A DNA stretch of 11,201 nucleotides, from assembly GCA_022573095.1 (NCBI GenBank), contig JACZUR010000048.1, positions 1-11,201 on the forward strand. The letters are read 5' to 3'. A program made the translations under genes and the position numbers. The notes under the pieces are model-generated. The model saw nothing but the letters and a program-made list of their open reading frames with translations. It was not told where the DNA came from and did no database searches. This document shows positions 1 through 7,130 of this stretch, in pieces (position 1 is the first letter of the stretch; the number at the start of each line of letters is the position of its first letter). The stretch is from Gemmatimonadota bacterium (GTDB taxonomy: Bacteria > Gemmatimonadota > Gemmatimonadetes > Gemmatimonadales > GWC2-71-9).

Positions 1-1
1 T

Positions 2-676
2 AAAGATTCTGCCTTAAGTGCCGGTGCCAGTAAAGTCATCCTTGTGGAAGAGCCGAGGGCTGCGGCCATCGGGGTAGGACTTCCGATTTATGAACCCTGC
101 GGTAATATGGTCATTGATATCGGCGGCGGCACCACAGAGATGGCGATCCTTTCTTTGGCTGAAATCGTGGTGACGCGCAGCATCCGGGTCGGCGGCGATG
201 AAATGGATGAAGCGATCATCGAGTACCTTCGGAAGACCTACAATCTGTTGATCGGCGAGCGGACAGCAGAGGATATCAAAATCAAGATCGGCTCCGCCTA
301 TCCTATGGAAGAAGAGCTCAAACTGGAGGTACGCGGACGGGATTTGGGGGCGGGACTTCCCAAGACCTTGTTGATCACCTCTGAAGAGATCCGGGAAGCC
401 TTGCAAGAGCCGGTTTCACAGATTGTGGATACGGTCCGTTCGACTTTAGAAGCATGCCCACCCGAACTTTCTGCGGATCTTATTGAACGGGGGATTGTCT
501 TGGCTGGAGGGGGAGCGCTCTTAAGAGGGATCGATAGGCTCCTTCAAGAAGAGACAGGTCTCCCTGTTCATGTGGCGGATGATCCTTTGACGACGGTTGC
601 CCTCGGGACGGGTATGGTCCTGAGTGAACCGCGTTATCTGAAGGTCCTCATGGAGGACGGCCGCCTCACCACCTAA
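2..676 (+). CDS. mreB: Rod shape-determining protein MreB, 3' part (N-terminus outside window)
   Basis: This is the last 224 residues of MreB, the bacterial actin homologue that polymerises on the inner face of the membrane and positions the wall-elongation machinery. The frame is open from base 2, so the gene is cut by the window edge; the full protein is normally about 340 aa. Visible family motifs are the EEP..AAAIG segment (fragment residues 16-24), the phosphate-2 loop DIGGGTTE (39-46), the GGDEMDEAII stretch, GERTAEDIK, and the adenosine-binding region LAGGGALLRG near the end. An Arg stands where most MreBs have Met (EEPR rather than EEPM), a minor variation. It ends with TAA three bases before mreC, as in the standard mreBCD operon. 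Codon usage is of the upstream type (ATC strongly favoured, no ATA). Family assignment is secure. Confidence 0.96.
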   Translation, partial: KDSALSAGASKVILVEEPRAAAIGVGLPIYEPCGNMVIDIGGGTTEMAILSLAEIVVTRSIRVGGDEMDEAIIEYLRKTYNLLIGERTAEDIKIKIGSAYPMEEELKLEVRGRDLGAGLPKTLLITSEEIREALQEPVSQIVDTVRSTLEACPPELSADLIERGIVLAGGGALLRGIDRLLQEETGLPVHVADDPLTTVALGTGMVLSEPRYLKVLMEDGRLTT

Positions 677-679
677 CAG

Positions 680-1498
680 ATGGCGCAACAACGCACGCCA
701 TCTCATTCGTCATCCGGGATGAAAACGCGGTTTCTCGTTACGGGGTTTATCCTCCTTGTCTTTTTGGGTTCTCTTCTATTCGGACAAGGGCCTCCCGGTT
801 TGATCCTGCGTCAGTGGGTGATGCATCCCACGCTCATTCTTTTACGCATCAACACCTTCTTTTTAAACGATCTTCTCCAATTCTCCCGGACACGTTCCCT
901 CGTTGAAGAGAATCGGTTCCTCACCAGGAAACTGACCAAACTCCAAGAAGAGCTCTCTTTCCTTCAAGGCGCCATGAGACGTTCTGAGCGGAGAGACGCG
1001 TTCTTGGCATTTCAGAAAAGCCATCCCAAAGCCAAAGGGCTATTTTGTCATATTATTGGAAGAGATCCTTCACACTGGAGTCAGACGATCTTCTTGGATC
1101 GGGGCCGTCTTGACGGCGTGGAATTGGACATGGCGGTTCTGGGGACAAAAGGGCTTGTCGGCCGGATTGTGTCTGTCGAAGACCATTGGAGCAAAGCGCT
1201 TTTGATGACCGACGCTGGTTCAAAGGTCGGGGCGATCCTCAAGCGGAGCCGGGAGGCGGGTCTTTTGGTGGGAACTTCCCGAGGACTCTTGACGCTCGAA
1301 TATCTTTCACCCGGTGCGGATGTGAGAGAGGGCGACAAAGTCCTGACGGCGGGATTTGGTGAAATCTTTCCGAAGGGGATCCTGATCGGAGAGGTGGTTG
1401 GATTCGGGAGAAGGGAGGAAACGCTTTTGCAATATGCCTTGGTGAAGCCGGTAGAACTGTTGTCGCAGTTGGAAGAAGTGTTGTGTCTCAAGAGATAA
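680..1498 (+). CDS. mreC: Rod shape-determining protein MreC
   Basis: MreC is a bitopic scaffold that links cytoplasmic MreB filaments with periplasmic PBP2 and RodA. The 272-aa product is a usual length. It has a short polar N-terminus, one hydrophobic membrane segment at about residues 17-35, and a charged helical stretch at about 70-105 consistent with the dimerising coiled coil. A beta-rich C-terminal region follows, with typical MreC patterns: D.G..DGV..D.AVL...GLVGR.V at about 137-167, then G..VLTAG and FPKGI.IG.V. The start at 680 is three bases after the mreB stop and has no strong Shine-Dalgarno; Met14 (base 719) is the alternative and would leave only a few residues before the membrane segment. 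It is assigned by motif pattern and by its place between mreB and mreD. Confidence 0.93.
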   Translation: MAQQRTPSHSSSGMKTRFLVTGFILLVFLGSLLFGQGPPGLILRQWVMHPTLILLRINTFFLNDLLQFSRTRSLVEENRFLTRKLTKLQEELSFLQGAMRRSERRDAFLAFQKSHPKAKGLFCHIIGRDPSHWSQTIFLDRGRLDGVELDMAVLGTKGLVGRIVSVEDHWSKALLMTDAGSKVGAILKRSREAGLLVGTSRGLLTLEYLSPGADVREGDKVLTAGFGEIFPKGILIGEVVGFGRREETLLQYALVKPVELLSQLEEVLCLKR

Positions 1499-1500
1499 CG

Positions 1501-1962
1501 ATGGCCAAAGGGATCTTTTTCCTTTTCTTTTTTATCTTTGTGCAGATTTTTTTAGGAAGGTGGATGATCTGGAGCCAGGTGATGCCGGAGGGAGATTTCG
1601 CGGCCCTTGTGCTTCTCGGGTTTTCCTTGGGACGGTTGAGGGGGGCTTTCTTGGGAAGTTTTCTGGGGGCGTTTCGGGATAGTTTTTCGTCTCATCCGTT
1701 CGGGTTAGGGATCTTTGTTCTGGCGGGTGTCGGCTTCGTTTCTGGATTTTTTGGGGAACGCCGGCGGATGATGCGGCCCTGGCAGAGATCTTTTTTCATT
1801 TTTAGCGCACTCCTTCTTTCAGATAGCGTGTTACTGCTTTTAGGAGGGTGGGGAAGCTCTTTTTCACCCGAAGCCATCTTTTCTTTTTATGGGGAGTCTA
1901 TTTTTCCCACCGCAGCCCTTGCGGCCCTGATCGGGTTTTTCATCGGGCCCCTTTTTCGATGA
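1501..1962 (+). CDS. mreD: Rod shape-determining protein MreD
   Basis: MreD is a small polytopic inner-membrane protein of the elongasome. The 153-aa product is very hydrophobic, with about five membrane segments, the first at residues 3-18. The most recognisable part is the central LGFSLGRLRGAFLGSFLGAF stretch followed by RDSFSSHPFGLGIFVL, which fits the MreD pattern of glycine-rich helices preceding a D.....P.G motif. I chose ATG 1501, two bases after the mreC stop and preceded by a modest purine-rich AAGAG. A GTG at 1483 in the same frame would add six residues and overlap mreC. MreD diverges strongly between phyla, so the call rests on topology, this motif and its position between mreC and mrdA. 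It ends in an ATGA overlap with mrdA. Confidence 0.9.
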   Translation: MAKGIFFLFFFIFVQIFLGRWMIWSQVMPEGDFAALVLLGFSLGRLRGAFLGSFLGAFRDSFSSHPFGLGIFVLAGVGFVSGFFGERRRMMRPWQRSFFIFSALLLSDSVLLLLGGWGSSFSPEAIFSFYGESIFPTAALAALIGFFIGPLFR

Positions 1963-3734
1963 AGATCAAACATCTTGAACGGATTCTTTCAACTTGTTTT
2001 GTGTTGCTTCTCCTGGGCCTGGTCTACCTTCAGATCGTTGAAGGGGAGCGTTACCGAAAACAGAGTGATGAAAATATCATTCGCCTCGTTCCGATCTCGG
2101 CCCCTCGCGGGTCGATTTCAGATCGGCATGGTGTTGTCCTTGCAGACCATCGTCTGACGTTTGATGTCGCGATTGTCCCGCAGGAAACAGAAAATCTCGC
2201 CGCACTCATTGAGAAACTTTCCGAACTCACCCACGCGGACAAAGAAATACTCCTCAGCACCTATTCTCGTAATGTTTCAACACCCTTCATGCCGGCCACT
2301 GTTTTGGAGGACATTGAAAAAGAAACTGCGATCATGCTTGAAGAACGTCGTGATCTTCCTGGAACCATGATCCTCATCACCTCCCGCCGACACTACTCGT
2401 ACGGGAGCGATACGGTACATCTTTTAGGAGTGATCAGCGAGATTCCGCCGAAGGAGCTGAAGCGGTTACGGCCTTATGGATACGCGTTCAAGGATCTTTT
2501 GGGGCAGGGAGGGATTGAAGAGTCATTTGACAATTATTTGAGAGGCACCGGAGGCGGGACACAGCTAAAAGTGAACAGTAAAGGTTACAAGGTTGCCACG
2601 CTGGGCTACCGTCCAGCGACGAAAGGGAAGGATCTTACTTTAACGGTGGATATCCGCCTTCAACGTTTTATTCACTCCCTTTTCGATGGGAAAAAGGGTG
2701 CGGCCTGCGTGATGCATCCGGAGACAGGAGAAATTTTGGCGCTCGTGAGCTCGCCTTCCTTCAATCCGAACGAAGATTTTTCAACGTTCTTACACGCGGA
2801 AGAAAAACCCTTTTTGAACCGGGTCACCCAAGGTCGTTATCCCCCCGGATCCACTTTTAAACTCGTGGTCGCCACGATGGCCCTGGAAGAAGGAAAGATC
2901 ACACCAGACACTTCCTTTCGGTGTTCCGGGTTATTTCAGCTTGGGGATTCGGAATTTAAATGTTGGCGGGAAAGGGGACACGGAGAACAGCATCTTATCG
3001 AAGCGATCCGGCATTCTTGTAATATCTACTTCTATCGTACCGCCCTTCTCGGCGGGGCTGAGTTGCTCGCATCGTATGCTAAGCTTTTTGGATTTGGAAA
3101 GAGAACGCAACTGGAGCTTCCCTATGAGGCCGCCGGTCTTGTCCCGACGCCTTTCTGGAAGCGGTTCGTCATCCGGGAGAGGTGGTATCCCGGTGATACC
3201 GTCAATTTTGCCATCGGGCAGGGGTATCTTTCCGTGACACCTCTTCAACTCCTCCGGATGGCTTCGGTGATTGCGGCAGATGGGAAACTGGTTGAGCCTT
3301 ATGTGGTGAAGCAAATCGGTTCGCTTGAAGTGAAAGGCGGACGATACCACCTCTTGCCTATTTCGGAAGAGACCCTTTCGGTGATTCGGCAGGGGATGAT
3401 TGAAGCGGTCAATACCCCGGACGGCACCGGTCAGTACGCAGCGGTAGAGGGCTTTGAGATCGCCGGAAAGACAGGTACGGCTCAGAACGCGCAAGGTGAA
3501 GATCACGGCTGGTTCATTGCATTTGCGCCGGCCGACAATCCGGTAGTGGTGGCCGGGATCATAGTTGAATTTGCCGAACATGGTTCGCGTGTCGCCCCGC
3601 TAGTAAATAACGTTATCGCCCGGCACCTCCTAGGAGATGACTACCAGGAGGGTGCGTATCAAGTCGAACTTCCAGCTGACTCGGCCCCTGCTTCGGTGCC
3701 TATCATACCGGTCCCCAGAGAGAGACCTAACTAG
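1959..3734 (+). CDS. mrdA: Penicillin-binding protein 2 (peptidoglycan D,D-transpeptidase MrdA)
   Basis: PBP2 is the class B transpeptidase that crosslinks the glycan strands made by RodA during lateral wall growth. The 591-aa protein has an N-terminal membrane anchor at about residues 9-25, then the pedestal domain beginning with PRGSISDRHGVVLA (49-62). The transpeptidase domain shows the three serine-acyltransferase motifs: SxxK at S298-TF-K301, SxN at S353-C-N355, and KTGT at 504-507. ATG 1959 overlaps the mreD stop as ATGA, implying translational coupling. An upstream in-frame ATG at 1848 lies inside mreD and would displace the anchor, so I rejected it. Odd feature: codon usage changes between about codon 486 and the end. 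The last ~105 codons use ATA, CTA and GTA freely, unlike the preceding 485, but the protein reads through intact and all catalytic motifs are present. Confidence 0.96.
   Translation: MKIKHLERILSTCFVLLLLGLVYLQIVEGERYRKQSDENIIRLVPISAPRGSISDRHGVVLADHRLTFDVAIVPQETENLAALIEKLSELTHADKEILLSTYSRNVSTPFMPATVLEDIEKETAIMLEERRDLPGTMILITSRRHYSYGSDTVHLLGVISEIPPKELKRLRPYGYAFKDLLGQGGIEESFDNYLRGTGGGTQLKVNSKGYKVATLGYRPATKGKDLTLTVDIRLQRFIHSLFDGKKGAACVMHPETGEILALVSSPSFNPNEDFSTFLHAEEKPFLNRVTQGRYPPGSTFKLVVATMALEEGKITPDTSFRCSGLFQLGDSEFKCWRERGHGEQHLIEAIRHSCNIYFYRTALLGGAELLASYAKLFGFGKRTQLELPYEAAGLVPTPFWKRFVIRERWYPGDTVNFAIGQGYLSVTPLQLLRMASVIAADGKLVEPYVVKQIGSLEVKGGRYHLLPISEETLSVIRQGMIEAVNTPDGTGQYAAVEGFEIAGKTGTAQNAQGEDHGWFIAFAPADNPVVVAGIIVEFAEHGSRVAPLVNNVIARHLLGDDYQEGAYQVELPADSAPASVPIIPVPRERPN
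3415..3560. other. Codon-usage breakpoint inside the mrdA 3' end
   Basis: Reading codons by eye, the 1,134 codons from mreB through mrdA position 3414 contain roughly 1 ATA, 3 CTA, 4 GTA and 14 TTA. The last 105 codons of mrdA contain 2 ATA, 2 CTA, 3 GTA and no TTA. The following 415 codons of rodA contain 6, 9, 10 and 0. GAC also becomes more common relative to GAT. The change falls around the region encoding the highly conserved KTGT motif (3468-3479). No repeat, IS end or frameshift marks the junction. The exact breakpoint cannot be fixed without homologues. Confidence 0.7.
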
Positions 3735-3737
3735 ATA

Positions 3738-4985
3738 ATGAACACGGCTCGCATGCGCGGCCTGGACCAGATGCTCATCATGTCGGTGTTTTTCCTCGGA
3801 GTGTTTGGACTCGCGATGCTGTTCTCATCCGGCCAGACCGACGTGCCGACAGCTGCAGCCGTAGTCTGGCGCAAGCAAATAGTGTGGTTTGGGATCGGGA
3901 TTTTTGTCGCGGCGCTGGCTTTTAGGCTCTCACCAAGGTACCTGGAGTGGCTCACGCCCGGGCTGTACGCCTTCGCGCTCTTTCTACTCGTACTAACACT
4001 GCTTATTGGAACCGGTGCGGGTACCGCGTCCGGGGTACGTTCTTGGCTCTCCGTAGGTGGCGTTAGGATCGGCCAACCGGCGGAGTTCGCGAAACTAGCC
4101 ACAATTCTGATGTTGGCGCGCCTCCTCGCTAATACACGTAACACACCAACTTCCCTTTGGGATCTCCTTCCGGCATCAGTTGTGGCCGGTTTGCCTCTGG
4201 TGCTGGTAGCTCTGCAGCCGGATCTTGGGAGCGCCATCGTTTTCGTCGGAATACTGTTCGCTATGTTGTTCTGGGCCGGCGTAAACCCCTGGCTACTGCT
4301 ATTGATGGCGTCGCCGATCATTAGCTTGCTGCTTTCATTCTCGCCGGTTAGCTGGGGTGCCTGGATCTTGATCCTCACCGCGATCCTCGTGTGGATGAGG
4401 CCCTTCGTTCTGGAGGCCGCGACGGTATGGCTGACCAACGTAGTAATGGGGATCATCTCTTTGGAGCTCTGGGGACGACTGGCACCGTACCAGAAGAATA
4501 GACTTTTGTCGTTCCTAAGTCCTGATATTGATCCACAGGCTACGGGGTGGCACCTCATCCAGTCGAAGGTGGCTATAGGATCGGGAGGATTTCTTGGCAA
4601 GGGATTTACGGTGGGTACGCAGAAGCGCCTCGCTTTCTTGCCCGAGCAACATACTGATTTCATCTTTCCTGTTGTGGGGGAAGAACTAGGATTCGTGGGT
4701 GTGACACTCGCGTTGGTTCTGTTCGCGAGTTTTCTACTTGCGTTGGTGCGAGTGGCGCGACTTGCCACTGACTCATATTCGTGCTTGCTCGTGTTTGGGA
4801 TCGCTGGAATGATCTTTTCGCATGTCATAGAGAACGTCGGAATGACAATTGGCCTCATGCCGATAACTGGAATCCCACTACCGTTTTTTTCGTACGGTGG
4901 ATCTTTTGTAGTGATATGCTGGGCAACGATCGGCCTTGCCCAGCGAGTTGCATGGGACTCCCGTAACGCGGGCTATCATGCTTGA
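3738..4985 (+). CDS. rodA: Peptidoglycan glycosyltransferase RodA (SEDS family)
   Basis: RodA polymerises lipid II into glycan strands and works as a pair with PBP2, encoded just upstream. The 415-aa product has about ten hydrophobic segments across its length. SEDS landmarks are visible: RSWLSVGG..IQPAE-type sequence (R101, W103, then GQPAEFAK at 112-119), LQPDLGSA (159-166), and the extracellular-loop EQHTDFIF with D307, corresponding to the catalytically essential aspartate of this family. These are followed by GEELGFVG (314-321), the GMTIGLMPITGIPLPFFSYGGS signature (368-389) and a terminal helix. The start at 3738 is three bases after the mrdA stop, with a purine-rich AGAGAGAGAC at 3717-3726 as a loose ribosome-binding site. 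Codon usage is of the downstream type. FtsW is the main alternative; the mrdA neighbour favours RodA. Confidence 0.95.
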   Translation: MNTARMRGLDQMLIMSVFFLGVFGLAMLFSSGQTDVPTAAAVVWRKQIVWFGIGIFVAALAFRLSPRYLEWLTPGLYAFALFLLVLTLLIGTGAGTASGVRSWLSVGGVRIGQPAEFAKLATILMLARLLANTRNTPTSLWDLLPASVVAGLPLVLVALQPDLGSAIVFVGILFAMLFWAGVNPWLLLLMASPIISLLLSFSPVSWGAWILILTAILVWMRPFVLEAATVWLTNVVMGIISLELWGRLAPYQKNRLLSFLSPDIDPQATGWHLIQSKVAIGSGGFLGKGFTVGTQKRLAFLPEQHTDFIFPVVGEELGFVGVTLALVLFASFLLALVRVARLATDSYSCLLVFGIAGMIFSHVIENVGMTIGLMPITGIPLPFFSYGGSFVVICWATIGLAQRVAWDSRNAGYHA

Positions 4986-5064
4986 AGAACGCGTGGAGTG
5001 AATCGGGGGACCGGGATGTGCAGCGTAGAATTAACGTTCAATAACGAGAAGAAGGTCGCTTAAA
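4986..5064 (+). promoter_or_regulatory. rodA-accD spacer with a strong Shine-Dalgarno for accD
   Basis: This 79-bp gap is the longest non-coding stretch in the window. Its end carries the purine run GAGAAGAAGG at 5046-5055, nine bases before the accD ATG, a good ribosome-binding site. I see no convincing -35/-10 promoter and no hairpin-plus-T terminator, although the spacer is long enough for an internal promoter. It separates the wall genes from the metabolic genes. Confidence 0.5.
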
Positions 5065-5922
5065 ATGGCCTGGTTTCGTAAAGAGAAGAAGCAGCGCAGT
5101 TCGGTACGGGAGCGGCTCGACATACCAGCCGACGCTTGGGAAAAGTGTCCAAACTGTGGCACCGTTGATCTTGCAGACAAGTTCGCAAAAAACCGGCAGG
5201 TCTGTATAAAATGCGGGCATCACGGCAAGATCTCAGCGGCGACCTACCTCGAACTGCTGTGCGACGCGGACTCGTTCCATGAGCTTTACGTCGATCTGCG
5301 CTCACTGGATGTGATTTCTTTCGAGGGATATAACGAGCGGCTGGAGCGCGCTCAGGCGAAAGCGGGTCCAAGCGATGCCATTGTGACGGGTCACGCAACA
5401 ATGAATGGCCTAGCGGTCAATCTAGGCGTCATGAACTTTGCGTTCATGGGTGGATCCATGGGTTCCGTAGTTGGTGAGAAGATCGCGAGGCTTGCAAAGC
5501 GTTCGCTCGAAAAGAAAGTTCCTCTTATAATCGTCTCGTGTTCCGGAGGAGCTCGGATGCAGGAGGGGGTACTGAGCCTGATGCAGCTGGCGAAGACCTC
5601 GGTCGTCATCGCGCAACTGAAGGCCCACGGGATTCCCTTTATTTCGGTGCTTACCAATCCAACGACCGGCGGAGTTACGGCCTCCTACGGGATGCAGGGC
5701 GATATCAACATAGCTGAGCCCGGCGCAGTTATCGGATTCGCCGGTCCTCGGGTAATCAAGCAGACCATTGGCCAGGATCTGCCGGATGGCTTCCAGACGG
5801 CGGAGTTCGTTCTCGAGCATGGAATGCTCGACACCGTAGTCGAGCGGCACGAGCTCAAAGATACGATTGCACGATTGCTGCGAATGATGCTCGGACGGGA
5901 GCCGGCGGGAAGCCCCAACTGA
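5065..5922 (+). CDS. accD: Acetyl-CoA carboxylase carboxyltransferase subunit beta (AccD)
   Basis: AccD pairs with AccA to transfer the carboxyl group from carboxybiotin-BCCP to acetyl-CoA, giving malonyl-CoA for fatty-acid synthesis in the cytoplasm. The 285-aa length is typical. The N-terminal C4 zinc ribbon is complete: C28-PN-C31 and C47-IK-C50. The crotonase-fold carboxyltransferase domain shows GGSMGSVVGEKI (129-140), the SGGARMQEG oxyanion-type motif (160-168), NPTTGGVTASYG (198-209) and FAGPRVI (225-231). The start is fixed by the strong Shine-Dalgarno at 5046-5055 and by the conserved short basic N-terminus before the zinc ribbon. accA is not in the window, so the partner subunit is encoded elsewhere, as in many bacteria. 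The accD-folC pairing also occurs in Proteobacteria. The stop overlaps the proposed CTG start of folC. Confidence 0.97.
   Translation: MAWFRKEKKQRSSVRERLDIPADAWEKCPNCGTVDLADKFAKNRQVCIKCGHHGKISAATYLELLCDADSFHELYVDLRSLDVISFEGYNERLERAQAKAGPSDAIVTGHATMNGLAVNLGVMNFAFMGGSMGSVVGEKIARLAKRSLEKKVPLIIVSCSGGARMQEGVLSLMQLAKTSVVIAQLKAHGIPFISVLTNPTTGGVTASYGMQGDINIAEPGAVIGFAGPRVIKQTIGQDLPDGFQTAEFVLEHGMLDTVVERHELKDTIARLLRMMLGREPAGSPN
5907..5921 (+). promoter_or_regulatory. Shine-Dalgarno plus CTG start proposed for folC
   Basis: GGGAAG at 5907-5912 lies six bases before CTG at 5919-5921, which forms a CTGA overlap with the accD stop. In the folC frame I find no ATG, GTG or TTG between about 5820 and the ATG at 6120, and 6120 is downstream of the codons for the ATP-binding loop. 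A rare CTG start, coupled to accD termination, is the simplest reading. Confidence 0.6.
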
Positions 5923-7121
5923 CGAACTCTTACGACAAGACACTTGCGTACCTTCTCCCCAGGCTCGGCGGTGGGAAGAAATGGTCGGTTGCTCCAACTG
6001 CCGCGCTTCTGGACGAATTAGGCGACCCGCACAGCCATTTTTCTTCCATCCACATTGGAGGCACCAACGGTAAAGGGTCAGTTACGACTCTGATCGTTGC
6101 CGCTCTTGCACAAACTGGAATGCGGGTGGGCAAGTATACGTCACCTCATCTGGTTGATATGAGAGAGCGAATTATGGTTGACGGAGTGCCGATTTCGCGG
6201 GAGGCGGTGGTTGAGTGGACAATCCGTCTCCGACCGCTAATAGATGAGCATGGCATAAGTTTTTTCGAGGCGACTACGGCCATGGCGTTCGCAGATTTTG
6301 CGGCGAGAGGCGTGGATGTTGCTGTTGTCGAAGTTGGTCTTGGCGGGAGGCTCGACAGTACAAACGTTCTTAGTCCCGTCGCAAGCGCTGTAACACATGT
6401 GGCGTTGGAGCACACCGAATACTTGGGGTCTTGCCTAGCCGAGATTGCACGCGAAAAGGCGGGTATCGCCAAACCTGGAGTACCGCTCATTGTGGGTGAA
6501 GTCGACCCGGCTCTGGTCGCCGAAATACGGACGGTTGCTGAAGCAGTGGGCGCCCGTGTTGTTCCTGTACCGGACGGTTGTGAATATGATGGCGCGCTCA
6601 AGCTCAAAGGTAGACATCAACGTCGGAACGCGGCTGTCGCGCGGCGCGTTCTCGAAGAACTGCCACAGGCCTTCGGTGTCCGGTGCGAGCACATAGCTGC
6701 CGGTTTCGCCGCCGCAGAACTTCCAGGCAGATTTGAATCCCGGGGTAAGTGGATCTTCGATGTTGCACATAACCTCAATGGCTTTGAAGCACTGACTGAG
6801 ACTCTCAGCGCCGATGTGCCACCGCGACCCCTACACGCGCTGGTTGGGATCCTGGCAGATAAGAATTGGCCGGCGATGGTTGAACTGCTGGCTAAACACG
6901 TCGACCGTATCTACCTCACGGTACCGCCTGATGCGCCGGAAGGTCGTAAGACTGACTATCCAGCAAGCGACGGGGAGTTCGCCTGTGAGGTCATCAAGGA
7001 ATTGAACTTCAGCGAGGCGCTGCGCAAAGTCTCCGCCGCCGCTACCATCCTCGTCACGGGGTCGGTCTACACTGTGGGAGATGTGATGCGGCGCTTGCCC
7101 GGATTTGCGCCGCTCTGCTAG
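5919..7121 (+). CDS. folC: Bifunctional folylpolyglutamate synthase / dihydrofolate synthase (FolC)
   Basis: FolC is a Mur-ligase-fold ATP-dependent ligase that adds glutamate to dihydropteroate and to folates. From the proposed CTG start the protein is 400 aa, slightly short of the usual ~420. The order of motifs is canonical: P-loop GGTNGKGS (47-54), the YTSPHL...RERI loop (73-85), EVGLGGRLDSTNV (138-150) and LEHTEYLG (163 onward). These are followed by REKAGIAKPG (178-187, containing the lysine expected to be carbamylated), LPGRFE, the C-domain DVAHN (281-285), and the terminal LVTGSVYTVGDV. Starting at the first ATG (6120, residue 68) would delete the ATP-binding loop, so that start is wrong unless the gene is non-functional. 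Whether it has both activities cannot be decided from sequence alone. It overlaps the accD stop by four bases, and hisS follows nine bases downstream. Confidence 0.93.
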   Translation: MTNSYDKTLAYLLPRLGGGKKWSVAPTAALLDELGDPHSHFSSIHIGGTNGKGSVTTLIVAALAQTGMRVGKYTSPHLVDMRERIMVDGVPISREAVVEWTIRLRPLIDEHGISFFEATTAMAFADFAARGVDVAVVEVGLGGRLDSTNVLSPVASAVTHVALEHTEYLGSCLAEIAREKAGIAKPGVPLIVGEVDPALVAEIRTVAEAVGARVVPVPDGCEYDGALKLKGRHQRRNAAVARRVLEELPQAFGVRCEHIAAGFAAAELPGRFESRGKWIFDVAHNLNGFEALTETLSADVPPRPLHALVGILADKNWPAMVELLAKHVDRIYLTVPPDAPEGRKTDYPASDGEFACEVIKELNFSEALRKVSAAATILVTGSVYTVGDVMRRLPGFAPLC

Positions 7122-7130
7122 ATTGCTCCG

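Noticed and set aside
706..719. 14-base direct repeat (ttcgtcatccggga), also at 3165-3178
   Set aside because: Both copies are inside coding sequence in mreC and mrdA, and one such match is not surprising by chance in an 11-kb window. No flanking structure suggests a mobile element or att site.
2931..3581. Antisense open frame (216 codons) opposite mrdA
   Set aside because: It lies entirely within the transpeptidase-coding region, shows no recognisable domain and has no independent start signal.
3731..4858. Long antisense open frame (375 codons) opposite rodA
   Set aside because: The predicted product is rich in Ser, Thr, Asn, Pro and Arg with no motif. This is what the complement of a strongly hydrophobic membrane-protein gene yields, and rodA on the + strand is unmistakable.
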